Shown: positions 31,999-40,751 of the stretch, in pieces
How the letters are laid out: every line of letters starts with the position of its first letter
Numbering within the stretch: position 1 is the first letter of the stretch
Source of the DNA: Actinomycetota bacterium
Lineage (GTDB): Bacteria; Actinomycetota; Actinomycetes; S36-B12
Length of the DNA: 64,000 nt
Assembly (NCBI GenBank): GCA_016870515.1
Contig: VGBL01000001.1
Span: 141,479-205,478 of the forward strand
Direction of reading: 5' to 3'
Notes under the pieces: generated by a model
Databases searched by the model: none
Told to the model about the DNA's origin: nothing
What the model saw: only the letters and a program-made list of their open reading frames with translations
Made by a program: the position numbers and the translations under genes

Positions 31999-33237
31999 AT
32001 GTACCGGCCGGCGCTGCCGTGGGACCAGGCCCGCCGTGTCGCATCGGCCGCCGCATCACCGCTGCCTGCGCGCACGGCGCGTCTCGATGAGGCTCTCGGT
32101 GCCGTGCTCGCCGAGCCGATCGTCGCGCTGAGCGACCTGCCGCCCTTCGCATCCGCCGCCATGGACGGCTACGCCGTATCCGGACCGAGCCCATGGCTGC
32201 TCGACACCGACGACACGCGCCTTGCTGGCGCAGCCAATGACGCTCCTATCCGCGCAGGCACCGCCGTGCCGATCGCCACCGGCGGACCGCTCCCTCCCGG
32301 CGCCGACGCCGTGCTGCGCCACGAGGATGCGTACGTCGAGACCGCCCTGCACGGCGGTCGGCTCTATCAGCGCGATCCGCTGACGGGCATCCCGGACGAC
32401 ACGGGAGCGGCGGTGCCGCAGGGGACCGATGTGCGGCCGCAGGGCGAGGAATGCTGCGTGGGCGAGCCTCTCATCGACGCGGGCACCATCGTAGGACCCG
32501 CGGCCGTGGGTCTTGCCGCCGCCGCGGGCTACGACGACCTCGATGTCATCCCGCCACCCAACGTCGCGGTCCTGGTGGTCGGCGACGAGCTGCTCGACCG
32601 CGGGCTCCCCCGCCCCGGTCGCGTGCGCGACGCACTCGGACCGCTCGTGCCGCCGTGGCTCGCCTCGCTCGGTGCGCGTGCCAATCCGCCCATCCGCGTG
32701 CCCGACTCCCGTCAAGCGCTCCTCGATGAGATCGACGACTCGACAGCCGACGTCATTGTCACGACCGGATCGACGGCGAGCGGACCCGTCGACCACCTGC
32801 ACGACGTACTCGATCACCTGGGCGCACGGTGGATCGTCGACGGCGTGCAGGTGCGCCCCGGGCATCCCATGCTCCTCGCCGCTCTGCCCGACGGCCGCCA
32901 CGTGGTGGGCTTGCCCGGCAACCCACTCGCCGCCGTCTCCGGCCTGCTCACCCTGGCCGCCCCGTTGATTGCCTCACTGTGCGGGCAGCCCGCGCGCGGC
33001 CTCGCCACCACCGAGGCGCTCCTGCTCGATGGTGCGACACCCCACCCCGAGGACACCCGGCTCGTGCCGGTGCGACTGGAGTACGGCGACACCGATGTCG
33101 TCGCCCGACGCCTCCGTTTCGGCGGCCCCGCCATGCTGCGCGGGCTCGCCCTCGCCGACGGCATGGCGGTGATCCCCCCGGGTGGTGGCGAGCGCGGCAC
33201 GCGCGTCCAGGTACTCCCGCTCCCTGCGATCCCCTGA
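31999..33237 (+). CDS. moeA: Molybdopterin molybdotransferase MoeA
   Basis: A 412-residue MoeA. Domain order is as usual: N-terminal region with LPPFASAAMDGYAVSG (domain I/II signature), GTAVPIATGGPLPPGADAV, then the MogA-like domain with VVGDELL, VIVTTGSTASGPVDHL and PGHPMLL/GLPGNPLAAVSG, and a C-terminal beta domain. It inserts molybdate into adenylylated molybdopterin. The start at 31999 was chosen from the -10 element six bases upstream and from family length; an in-frame upstream ATG at 31912 lies in noncoding sequence. Confidence 0.9.
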   Translation: MYRPALPWDQARRVASAAASPLPARTARLDEALGAVLAEPIVALSDLPPFASAAMDGYAVSGPSPWLLDTDDTRLAGAANDAPIRAGTAVPIATGGPLPPGADAVLRHEDAYVETALHGGRLYQRDPLTGIPDDTGAAVPQGTDVRPQGEECCVGEPLIDAGTIVGPAAVGLAAAAGYDDLDVIPPPNVAVLVVGDELLDRGLPRPGRVRDALGPLVPPWLASLGARANPPIRVPDSRQALLDEIDDSTADVIVTTGSTASGPVDHLHDVLDHLGARWIVDGVQVRPGHPMLLAALPDGRHVVGLPGNPLAAVSGLLTLAAPLIASLCGQPARGLATTEALLLDGATPHPEDTRLVPVRLEYGDTDVVARRLRFGGPAMLRGLALADGMAVIPPGGGERGTRVQVLPLPAIP

Positions 33238-33260
33238 TCCGGGCGATACCGTCTCTAGAC

Positions 33261-34370
33261 GTGGCCCCCAAGCGGCAGCGCACAACCCCCCTCGACCTGC
33301 CCAGTGGCCCCGAGGCTGAGGCGCTCGTTGCCCGGATCAAACTCCCGTCCAAGTCGTGGGGACCCGTCCGCAACATCCTCGTCCGCATCAGTCTGGCTGT
33401 GGGCGCTCTTCTTGTCGCCGCCAGTATCGTCTACGCCGAGGGTGACTGCTACGCCGACAACGGCGGCATCGGCGGCATCACGTGGGTTGACGCGCTCTAC
33501 TATGCCACGGTCAGCCTCTCCACCACCGGCTACGGCGACATCACCCCGGTCTGTGAATCCGCGCGCCTGGTGAATATCTTCGTCATCACTCCGCTGCGCT
33601 TCCTCTTCCTCATCGTTCTCGTCGGCACCACCATCGAGGTACTCACGCGCAGGACGCGCGAGGAACTCCGCACAACCCGCTGGAGGCAGCACGTGCAAGA
33701 TCACACCGTCATCATCGGCTTCGGCGTCAAGGGCCGCTCTGCGGCTCGCATGCTCCTCGACAGCGGAGTGCCGCCACTGTCCATCGTCGTCGTCGCTCGC
33801 GAACGCTCGGAGATCGAGGAGGCGAACCGCATGGGCCTCGCCGGCGTGACCGGCGACGCGCGGCGCGAAGACGTCCTGCGTGACGCGGCCACCGAGCGCG
33901 CCGCCAAGGTCATCGTCGCCACTGACGAAGACGACACCTCTGTGCTCGTCACGCTCACCGCACGGCGCCTGGCCCCCAAGGCGGAGATCGTCGCCGCCGT
34001 GCGCGAGGCAGCCAACGCGCAGATCCTGCGGCAGTCCGGTGCCACCAGCGTGATCCCCAGCGCCGAGTCAGTCGGCCATCTCATGGCGCTCTCACTGATC
34101 TCCCCCGTGGCCGGCACGCTGATGGAAGACCTGCTCGACTCAGGACGCGGGCTCGAGGTCATCCAGCGGGAGATCACGAAGGAGGAGCTCGGCATCTCAC
34201 CCGCCGAGATCGACTCGCGCGGCGAGATCGTGCTCGCCGTTATCCGCGGCGGCGTCGTCCACCGCTTCGACACCTCCGACATCCGAATCCTGCAGAAGGG
34301 CGACGAGCTCGTCGTCATCCGGCACACCGAGGGCAACGGCTACTCCGCCCCCGAGCGACCCGACCCCTGA
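33261..34370 (+). CDS. Potassium channel with TrkA-N and TrkA-C domains
   Basis: A 369-residue Kch-type channel. One transmembrane helix (ILVRISLAVGALLVAASIVYA) precedes a pore loop with the K+ selectivity filter TTGYGD, then a second helix (IFVITPLRFLFLIVLVGTTI). The cytoplasmic RCK domain has HTVIIGFGVKGRSAARML, a Rossmann nucleotide site, then a TrkA-C part. It is a two-helix, RCK-gated channel, so it needs four subunits. GTG start, TACCGT eight bases before it. It is followed after one base by a quinone oxidoreductase gene. Confidence 0.88.
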   Translation: MAPKRQRTTPLDLPSGPEAEALVARIKLPSKSWGPVRNILVRISLAVGALLVAASIVYAEGDCYADNGGIGGITWVDALYYATVSLSTTGYGDITPVCESARLVNIFVITPLRFLFLIVLVGTTIEVLTRRTREELRTTRWRQHVQDHTVIIGFGVKGRSAARMLLDSGVPPLSIVVVARERSEIEEANRMGLAGVTGDARREDVLRDAATERAAKVIVATDEDDTSVLVTLTARRLAPKAEIVAAVREAANAQILRQSGATSVIPSAESVGHLMALSLISPVAGTLMEDLLDSGRGLEVIQREITKEELGISPAEIDSRGEIVLAVIRGGVVHRFDTSDIRILQKGDELVVIRHTEGNGYSAPERPDP

Positions 34371-34371
34371 C

Positions 34372-35361
34372 ATGCGCGCGATCGTCATCACCGAGCCCGG
34401 CGGCCCGGATGTGCTGTCGTGGCAAGAGGTCGCCGAGCCCGCGCTCGGCCCCGGCGAGGTGCTGGTCGACGTCGTCGCCACAGCGGTGAACCGCGCCGAT
34501 CTCCTCCAGCGCCAGGGCTTCTACCCCCCTCCACCGGGCGCACCCGACTGGCCCGGCCTGGAGTGCTCAGGTGTCATCGCCCAACTCGGCGACGGAGTCA
34601 CGTCGCGCTCCGTCGGCGATGAGGTGTGCTGCCTCCTCTCGGGCGGTGGGTACGCCGAACGGGTCGTCGTCCCCGCCGGGCAGGCCATGGCACTGCCGCC
34701 CAGCATCGGCGTGGTGGAAGCCGCGGGGCTTCCCGAGGTCGCCTGCACGGTGTGGTCAAACCTCGTCATGGTTGCCAACCTCCAGCGCGGGGACTGGCTG
34801 CTGGTGCACGGGGGTGGCAGCGGAATCGGCACGATGGCGATCCAGATCGCGCGCGCACTCGGCGCCCGTGTCGCCGTGACCGCCGGATCGCAGATTAAGC
34901 TCGACGCGTGCGCGGCACTGGGTGCCGAGGTGCTCATCAACTATCGCGAGCAGGACTTCGTCGAGGCCATCTGCGTCGAGACCGGCGGCCGCGGAGTCGA
35001 CGTCATCCTCGACAACATGGGGGCTGCCTACCTCGAGCGCAATATCGAGGCCCTCGCCCGCAACGGCCGCATCGTCATCATCGGCATGCAGGGTGGAACC
35101 CGATCCGAGGTCGACATCACGGCGCTGCTCCGTCGCAATGCCGCCGTCCATGCCACCACCCTGCGCGGCCGGCCGACCTCCGAGAAGGTCGAGATCTGCC
35201 AGGAGGTCGAGCGCCACGTGTGGCCGTGGATCGGCGCGGGAATCGTCAAGCCCGTCATAGACCGCGTGATGCCGATCACCGACGCAGCGAGCGCTCACCA
35301 TGCTCTCGAGGCAGGCCAGGTCACCGGCAAGATTGTGCTTAGGGTCACGCCCGGGATCTGA
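34372..35361 (+). CDS. Zinc-independent NADPH:quinone oxidoreductase (PIG3-like MDR)
   Basis: A 329-residue medium-chain dehydrogenase/reductase without structural zinc ligands. N-terminal AVNRADLLQRQGFYPPPPG and WPGLECSGV are signatures of the PIG3/TP53I3 group of quinone reductases; the nucleotide-binding loop is VHGGGSGIGTMAIQIA and DVILDNMGAAYL follows. It reduces quinones with NADPH. One base separates it from the channel stop, and its end overlaps the HAD gene on the opposite strand by 17 bases. Confidence 0.88.
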   Translation: MRAIVITEPGGPDVLSWQEVAEPALGPGEVLVDVVATAVNRADLLQRQGFYPPPPGAPDWPGLECSGVIAQLGDGVTSRSVGDEVCCLLSGGGYAERVVVPAGQAMALPPSIGVVEAAGLPEVACTVWSNLVMVANLQRGDWLLVHGGGSGIGTMAIQIARALGARVAVTAGSQIKLDACAALGAEVLINYREQDFVEAICVETGGRGVDVILDNMGAAYLERNIEALARNGRIVIIGMQGGTRSEVDITALLRRNAAVHATTLRGRPTSEKVEICQEVERHVWPWIGAGIVKPVIDRVMPITDAASAHHALEAGQVTGKIVLRVTPGI

Positions 35362-36298
35362 AAGGATCCCTACTCTCCTCGACGAGCAGCGCGTCGATGA
35401 GTTGAGCCACGCCCTCCTCGCTGTTGGGCGGGAGCACGTGAGTGGCGATTTCGATTACCTCGGGATGCGCATTGGCCATCGCATACGACGTACCGGCCCA
35501 GGCCAGCATCGGCAGATCGTTAGGGCCATCACCCGCAGCCACCACGTGCAGTGGACCGTGGCCCTCGGCGGCCGCCACTCTCGCAAGGGTCGTCGCCTTG
35601 CTCACCCCCGGAGCGCTGATCTCAAGCAACGAGTCATCGAACCCCGCGTGCGTGACCTCCACCAATCCGTCGAGTATGTCGTGACCGCCGAGGATGAATC
35701 GCTTCGGATCGATCGCGAACCCATCACCGGGTCGCGCCAGAATCTTGACGACGTCGTCGTAGCGAATGAGCTCCTCGATGGGGGCGACGTGGGTCTCGCG
35801 CGGCACCGGCCAGCGAGGCGTGTAGCCATCGGCGAGGGCGAACTCCGTGGCATCGGCCAGCGTGGCATCGAGATCGTCGTACGACGATCCGCCCGTCGGA
35901 GCGAGCCTGCCTCCCGGCCGAGCGCGCTCCACGGCGAAGGCAACCCCGGGCATCGCAGCGCGCAGGCGATCGACCGTCTCCAGGGCCTGATCGTGCGAGA
36001 GCGGAAACACCTCGGTTACATGCCCGTCGGCAAGGTCGAGCACGACGGCCCCATTGGCAGCGATGCCCACCCCCCGGTGGCCGGTCATCTCAACGACGGG
36101 GGAGATCCACCGCGGCGGGCGACCGGTCACGATCACCAGGTCGAGGTCGCTGTCGCGAAGCGCATCGAGGGCGTCGCAGGTGCGTCGGCCGACCGAGCCG
36201 TCGGGGAGCAGGAGGGTTCCGTCGAGATCGGAGGCGACGAGTCGGACTCCTGAGGGGACCGGGATCGCTGACGAAGCCTCCGATTCCACGAACCCCAT
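35345..36298 (-). CDS. Cof-type HAD phosphatase
   Basis: A 317-residue HAD hydrolase of the Cof (type IIB) group: motif I SDLDGTLLLPDG with the catalytic Asp pair, motif II VTGRPPRW, motif III/IV around KATTLARVAAAEG and VAAGDGPNDLPML. The start was placed at ATG 36298; a longer in-frame start at 36355 would add 19 residues. It probably dephosphorylates a small sugar or nucleotide phosphate. A Cof phosphatase close to serS is common in actinobacteria. Confidence 0.85.
   Translation of the reverse strand: MGFVESEASSAIPVPSGVRLVASDLDGTLLLPDGSVGRRTCDALDALRDSDLDLVIVTGRPPRWISPVVEMTGHRGVGIAANGAVVLDLADGHVTEVFPLSHDQALETVDRLRAAMPGVAFAVERARPGGRLAPTGGSSYDDLDATLADATEFALADGYTPRWPVPRETHVAPIEELIRYDDVVKILARPGDGFAIDPKRFILGGHDILDGLVEVTHAGFDDSLLEISAPGVSKATTLARVAAAEGHGPLHVVAAGDGPNDLPMLAWAGTSYAMANAHPEVIEIATHVLPPNSEEGVAQLIDALLVEESRDPFRSRA
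35353..35370. terminator. Small hairpin at convergent gene ends
   Basis: GGGATC-N6-GATCCC at the overlapping ends of the quinone reductase and HAD genes; it could end transcription from either side. Confidence 0.35.
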
Positions 36299-36321
36299 GC
36301 TGTCAGGTCGGGTATCGTCGC

Positions 36322-36336
36322 AAGCACCCGGTGCTT
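36322..36336 (+). promoter_or_regulatory. Leader hairpin upstream of trpB
   Basis: AAGCAC-CCG-GTGCTT forms a perfect six-pair stem 33 bases before the trpB start. A TATCGT hexamer lies just upstream (36313-36318) and may be the -10 element, so the hairpin would be in the 5' leader. No Trp-codon leader peptide is visible. Confidence 0.3.
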
Positions 36337-36369
36337 CCCCCGGGCAGCCTGACACCGAAAGGCAGGTCC

Positions 36370-37737
36370 ATGGACGACACCGTGCAGCAGCACAAATACG
36401 TGCTCAGCGAAGACCAGATGCCCACTACCTGGTACAACCTCATCGCCGACCTACCGGCGCCGCCCCCGCCGCCGCTGCATCCTGGCCGCATGGATCCGGT
36501 CGGCCCTGACGATCTGGCGCCGCTCTTCCCGATGGACCTCATCATGCAGGAGGTCACCGGCGAGCGTTACGTTGAGATTCCTGGCGGTGTTCTCGACGTC
36601 TACCGCCAGTGGCGTCCGTCGCCGCTCTTTCGTGCACATCGCCTCGAGAAGTTGCTCGGCACCCCCGCTCGCATGTACTACAAGTACGAGGGTGTCTCGC
36701 CCGCCGGCTCGCACAAGCCCAACACATCGGTGCCGCAGGCCTACTACAACAAGAAGGAAGGCACCAAGAAGCTCACCACCGAGACCGGTGCCGGACAGTG
36801 GGGCACGGCACTCGCCTTCGCGTGCGCTCTCTTCGGCCTCGAGTGCGAGGTGTGGCAGGTCGGCGCGTCGTACGACGCCAAGCCCTACCGCCGCCTCATG
36901 ATCGAGACTTTCGGGGCCGAGGTGCATCGTTCGCCCTCCGACGTGACGGCGATCGGCCGCGAGTTGGCGAAGGACCCCAACAACTGGTCCGGGTCGCTCG
37001 GCATCGCGATCTCTGAGGCCGTCGAGGTGGCCGCCACCAACGACGACACCCGCTACGCGCTGGGCTCGGTGCTCAACCACGTCCTGCTGCACCAGACGAT
37101 CATCGGCGAGGAGGCCCTGCTGCAGCTGCAGATGGCCGGCGATACGCCAACCCACATCGTCGGGTGCACGGGTGGCGGATCCAACTTTGCGGGCCTGTCG
37201 TTCCCGTTCCTGCGCGAGAAGCTGGCCGGCAAGATCAACCCGCAGATTACCGCGGTCGAGCCTGCCTCATGCCCATCGCTCACGCGCGGTGTCTATGCCT
37301 ACGACTTCGGCGACACCGCGGGCATGACACCGCTCATGAAGATGCACACGCTGGGGCATCAGTTCATCCCCGACCCCATTCACGCCGGTGGCCTGCGCTA
37401 CCACGGCATGGCGCCGCTCATCTCGCACGTCTACGAACTCGGCCTGATGGACGCCGTTGCCATCTCGCAGACGGAGTGCTTCGCCGGTGCGGTCAAGTTC
37501 GCTCGCAGCGAGGGCATCGTGCCCGCGCCCGAGCCCACGCACGCCATCGCCCAAGCGATCCGCTTGGCCGAGCAGGCCAAGCAGACGGGCGAGGAGACGG
37601 TGATCCTCACCGCGCTCTGCGGCCACGGCCACTTTGACCTCGCGGCCTACGAGAACTTCCTCGCCGGCACGATGGTCGACGAGGCACTCTCCGACGAGCG
37701 CTTCGCCCCGGCACTGGCCAACCTGCCGCAGGTTTAA
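36370..37737 (+). CDS. trpB: Tryptophan synthase beta subunit, TrpB2 type
   Basis: A 455-residue PLP enzyme of the long TrpB2 class. The Schiff-base lysine is K116 in AGSHKPNTS, GAGQWGTALA is the quinonoid/indole region, and GCTGGGSNFAGL the PLP phosphate loop. TrpB2 proteins convert L-serine plus indole to tryptophan and usually work without TrpA, often as a salvage enzyme. No other trp gene is nearby. The ATG at 36370 has AAGGCAGG upstream. A bidirectional terminator follows. Confidence 0.9.
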   Translation: MDDTVQQHKYVLSEDQMPTTWYNLIADLPAPPPPPLHPGRMDPVGPDDLAPLFPMDLIMQEVTGERYVEIPGGVLDVYRQWRPSPLFRAHRLEKLLGTPARMYYKYEGVSPAGSHKPNTSVPQAYYNKKEGTKKLTTETGAGQWGTALAFACALFGLECEVWQVGASYDAKPYRRLMIETFGAEVHRSPSDVTAIGRELAKDPNNWSGSLGIAISEAVEVAATNDDTRYALGSVLNHVLLHQTIIGEEALLQLQMAGDTPTHIVGCTGGGSNFAGLSFPFLREKLAGKINPQITAVEPASCPSLTRGVYAYDFGDTAGMTPLMKMHTLGHQFIPDPIHAGGLRYHGMAPLISHVYELGLMDAVAISQTECFAGAVKFARSEGIVPAPEPTHAIAQAIRLAEQAKQTGEETVILTALCGHGHFDLAAYENFLAGTMVDEALSDERFAPALANLPQV

Positions 37738-37748
37738 AGCCGATCCGA

Positions 37749-37788
37749 GGCTGAGGGGCGTTCCGCACGAGCGGGGCGCCCCTCAGCC
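37749..37788. terminator. Bidirectional terminator after trpB
   Basis: A perfect 12 bp stem (GGCTGAGGGGCG at 37749-37760 with its complement at 37777-37788) lies between trpB and the convergent lipoprotein gene, reaching into the lipoprotein stop region. Confidence 0.75.
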
Positions 37789-38658
37789 GTTGACCGGCAG
37801 GCTCCACCGGGCAACCACCTGGGTCACCGTCACCTCAGCGTCACCCGTCACCAGCTTGCCCGTCAGGGTCACGGTGCCCAGCCGCTCCTCGCGCGGAGGA
37901 AACAGCGTGACGACCACATCGCTGAGCTCATTGCCGGTGCCCGTCACTGATCCGATGATTCCGGTGCTCGGACGATCGATCGCGACGAACGTCGACTCCT
38001 GCACGAGGCCGTCGGCGCCGACCAACTGCACGACCGCCTGCTGATTGCGACGTCCCGTGACGATGACCCTCGACGAGATGCCGGGCGCGACATCGCGGAT
38101 AACCTCGACGGCGCCCGCAACCCCATCGAGGGTGAGCGCAACTGCGCCCAGCGACGAATTGGTCGCTGGTTCAGGGCCCAGGGGGCGGATATCGAGCGCC
38201 AGCGTGCCGTCGGGGCGCACGTTGACTCTGAGCACGCCGAAGGCGATGTCGCCGGTCGGCGTAGCCAGCAAGCCGTTGGGGCCCGGCTGGGGCATTTCGG
38301 CCGTCGTGCCGTCCTCGGCCGGGCGCCAGCCCAGGCTCAGCAGCGCCTGCTCGGTCGTCATCGTTCCCGCGAGGCGCTGTGGCGCGCCGGTAAACCACGA
38401 GATCTCGTTTTGCGTGCGGGCAAGCGTCAGTCGAATGGGGTCACCGCCCGACACCAGCGACGCATCCTCCGCGCGCTGCACGAATATCACCTGACTGCCG
38501 GCAGATCCGGGGCGTACGGGTGCGGGCATGGCAGTGCCCGTCGGTGAGGGCGACGGACCTGCACTGGACGACGCGGAGCTCGGCGTGGGATCAGCGCTGC
38601 CAGCGGGCGAGCATGCCGCGAGGAAGACGATGCTCATCGCGGCGACCAGCCGCCGCAT
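37783..38658 (-). CDS. Secreted lipoprotein, function unknown
   Basis: A 291-residue lipoprotein: short signal RRLVAAMSIVFLAAC with Cys16 as acylation site, a Ser/Pro/Thr linker to about residue 50, then a beta-rich region (VIFVQRAEDASLV, RLTLARTQNEISWF) and a second domain with immunoglobulin-like strands (VVTLFPPREERLGTVTL). The N-terminal region is reminiscent of GerMN-type lipoproteins, but I cannot confirm that. The start overlaps the serS stop as TGATG, so it is coupled to serS. Confidence 0.7.
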   Translation of the reverse strand: MRRLVAAMSIVFLAACSPAGSADPTPSSASSSAGPSPSPTGTAMPAPVRPGSAGSQVIFVQRAEDASLVSGGDPIRLTLARTQNEISWFTGAPQRLAGTMTTEQALLSLGWRPAEDGTTAEMPQPGPNGLLATPTGDIAFGVLRVNVRPDGTLALDIRPLGPEPATNSSLGAVALTLDGVAGAVEVIRDVAPGISSRVIVTGRRNQQAVVQLVGADGLVQESTFVAIDRPSTGIIGSVTGTGNELSDVVVTLFPPREERLGTVTLTGKLVTGDAEVTVTQVVARWSLPVNG

Positions 38659-39962
38659 CAGGATGGCTCGAGGACGTCGGTGCCGAGGAGGGGCCGCAGG
38701 GCTGCGGGCACGGTGACCGATCCGTCGGCCTGCTGGTGGTTTTCGAGCAGCGCCACGATGATGCGGGGCATCGCGCACAGGGTGCCGTTGAGCGTCGCTA
38801 GCGCGCGGGTGTCATCGCCGTCACGCATGCGGATGCCGAGGCGGCGAGCCTGAAACTCCGTGGTGTTGGAGGTCGACGTCACCTCGCGATAGGTGCCCTG
38901 CGTGGGAATCCACGCCTCGATGTCGAACTTGCGCGCCGCGCTCGAGCCCAGGTCGCCGGTGGCGACGTCGATGACGCGGTAGGGAATCTCGAGCTTGTCC
39001 ATGAACTCGCGCTCCCAGCCGAGGATGCGCTCGTGCTCGGCCTCGGCGGCCTCCGGGCGACAGAAGACAAACATCTCGACCTTGTCGAACTGGTGAACAC
39101 GGATGATGCCGTGGGTGTCCTTGCCGTAGGACCCGGCCTCGCGGCGGAAGCACGACGACCAGCCGACGTAGCGCAGCGGCAGCGCATCACCCGGAAGGAT
39201 CTCGTCAGAATGCAGCCCGGCGAGTGGCACCTCGGCCGTGCCGACGAGATACATGTCGTCGGACTCGATGCGGTAGACGTTCTCCGCCGCCTGGCCGAGG
39301 AATCCGGTGCCCTCCATAGCGCGCGGAGCAACGAGCACCGGAGGGATGACGGGGATGAAGCCATTTGACGTCGCCTGCGCGACCGCAAGGTTGAGAAGTG
39401 CGAGTTCGAGCATCGCGCCCGGACCGGTGAGGAAGTAGAAGCGGGACCCCGACACCTTGGCGCCGCGCTCGACGTCGATCGCACCGAGCATCTCGCCGAG
39501 TTCGAGGTGGTCACGTGGCGCGAAGCCCTCGGTGCCGAAGTCACGCGGGGTCCCCACCACCTCGAGTACGGCGAAGTCCTCCTCGCCGCCTACGGGCGAC
39601 CGCATGTCTACGACATTGGAGACCAGCAGCCAGGCTTCGTCGGTCTCCTGGGTGGCGCGCGCAGCATCGGCATCAGCCTGCTTCACGCGCTCGGCCAGCC
39701 CGCCCGCCGTCGCCATCAGCGCATCCAGCTCCGCGCGCACTTGCGCATCGTCGGGGTTCTTCTTGGCCGCACCCTGCAGGGGCCCGATCTGCTTGGAGAG
39801 CTGCTTCTGCTCCGCCCGGAGCTGGTCGTAAGTGTGCTGGGCCTGGCGGCGCTGCTGATCGAGGGCTACCAGCCGATCGACCAGGGCGACGTCCTCTCCC
39901 CGGCGACGCTGCGACTCCCGCAGGACATCGGGCGTCTCGCGCAGCACTCTGGGGTCGATCAC
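38658..39962 (-). CDS. serS: Seryl-tRNA synthetase
   Basis: A 434-residue class II aminoacyl-tRNA synthetase. Residues 1-110 form the long antiparallel coiled-coil arm that binds the tRNA-Ser variable arm. Motif 2 is [26 protein letters not shown] the serine-binding loop, and motif 3 is [22 protein letters not shown] start, with TAGCCT exactly six bases upstream. The gene is essential. Confidence 0.97.
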   Translation of the reverse strand: MIDPRVLRETPDVLRESQRRRGEDVALVDRLVALDQQRRQAQHTYDQLRAEQKQLSKQIGPLQGAAKKNPDDAQVRAELDALMATAGGLAERVKQADADAARATQETDEAWLLVSNVVDMRSPVGGEEDFAVLEVVGTPRDFGTEGFAPRDHLELGEMLGAIDVERGAKVSGSRFYFLTGPGAMLELALLNLAVAQATSNGFIPVIPPVLVAPRAMEGTGFLGQAAENVYRIESDDMYLVGTAEVPLAGLHSDEILPGDALPLRYVGWSSCFRREAGSYGKDTHGIIRVHQFDKVEMFVFCRPEAAEAEHERILGWEREFMDKLEIPYRVIDVATGDLGSSAARKFDIEAWIPTQGTYREVTSTSNTTEFQARRLGIRMRDGDDTRALATLNGTLCAMPRIIVALLENHQQADGSVTVPAALRPLLGTDVLEPS

Positions 39963-39968
39963 GCGTCA

Positions 39969-39974
39969 AGGCTA
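39969..39974 (-). promoter_or_regulatory. Leaderless -10 element (TAGCCT), serS
   Basis: On the minus strand TAGCCT is followed by six bases and the GTG at 39962. Confidence 0.55.
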
Positions 39975-40036
39975 GGGGTAGTGGCCGTTCCCACCCTGAT
40001 CGGTACCGGGGCGCCTGCCTGGATCGCGGCGGCGAC

Positions 40037-40154
40037 GTCGCGTCGCAGTATCCGAGCTGGACAATCAGACAGGACCAACAAGTCTGCGCTGCACTTCGGT
40101 CATGGCACCCTCGCCCCTTTGTGCCCGATCCCCGCGGGCACCGAGGAGCTTCCG
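40037..40154. other. Short gap between serS promoter and SET gene
   Basis: No gene is visible in this stretch. A CACCCT element at about 40107 lies seven bases before an in-frame TTG (residue-level extension of the SET protein by about 13 codons), an alternative start for that gene. Confidence 0.3.
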
Positions 40155-40751
40155 TTGGACTATTGCTGGCTGACTGAGAAGGCGCAGGCTCGACCTGCGG
40201 GCGACAAGTCCTGGGGCGCTTTCGCCACTGAGTCCATCTCCAAGGGCGAGACCGTCGCCGCGTTCGGCGGCTGGGTCGTCACCCTGGCCCAGCTCGAGCA
40301 GATGACGCTCGACCTCCAGCACCGGTCCATCCAGATCAATGCCGACCTCTGCCTCGTCTCCGACGAGATGCCGGAGCCCGGCGACATGTTCAACTACTCC
40401 TGCGAGTCCAATTGCGGCCGCGCCGGAACCCAGCCCCTGGTCGCGATGCGCGATATCGCGCCTGGCGGGGAGATCAACTTCGACTACGCCCTCGGCGATC
40501 TCAGCTACTGCCACGAGTTCCGCTGCCTGTGCGGCGTGGGCACGTGCCGCGGCGTGGTGACCGGCTCAAACGGGCGCAACCAGGAGCTCCAGGCGAAGTA
40601 CGACAGGTGGATCTCGCCCTACCTCGTCAGCCGTATCGCCGCCCTACTCCAGAGGCAGCCCGTAGCCTGGGAGCGTGCTCCCCGACGGCTACACCGCGCG
40701 TCCCCTCGACTTCGTCGAGGTCGACGGTCTCCTAGATGGCTCCGACGTTGA
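40155..40751 (+). CDS. SET-domain protein lysine methyltransferase
   Basis: A 198-residue SET protein. SAM-binding and catalytic motifs are FNYSCESNCG (79-88, the NHSCxPN counterpart) and GGEINFDYAL (104-113); a post-SET-like zinc cluster follows, FRCLCGVGTC with Cys124, 126 and 131, likely joined by Cys83. Start at TTG 40155, chosen because GAGGAG lies exactly six bases upstream and DYCWL matches the beginning of bacterial homologues. The last 26 residues, all Arg-rich, are encoded inside the GNAT gene in another frame and may not be part of a conserved fold. Target protein unknown. Confidence 0.78.
   Translation: MDYCWLTEKAQARPAGDKSWGAFATESISKGETVAAFGGWVVTLAQLEQMTLDLQHRSIQINADLCLVSDEMPEPGDMFNYSCESNCGRAGTQPLVAMRDIAPGGEINFDYALGDLSYCHEFRCLCGVGTCRGVVTGSNGRNQELQAKYDRWISPYLVSRIAALLQRQPVAWERAPRRLHRASPRLRRGRRSPRWLRR
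40663..40668 (+). promoter_or_regulatory. Leaderless -10 element (TAGCCT), GNAT gene
   Basis: TAGCCT, six bases, then the GTG at 40675; it lies inside the 3' end of the SET gene. Confidence 0.5.
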
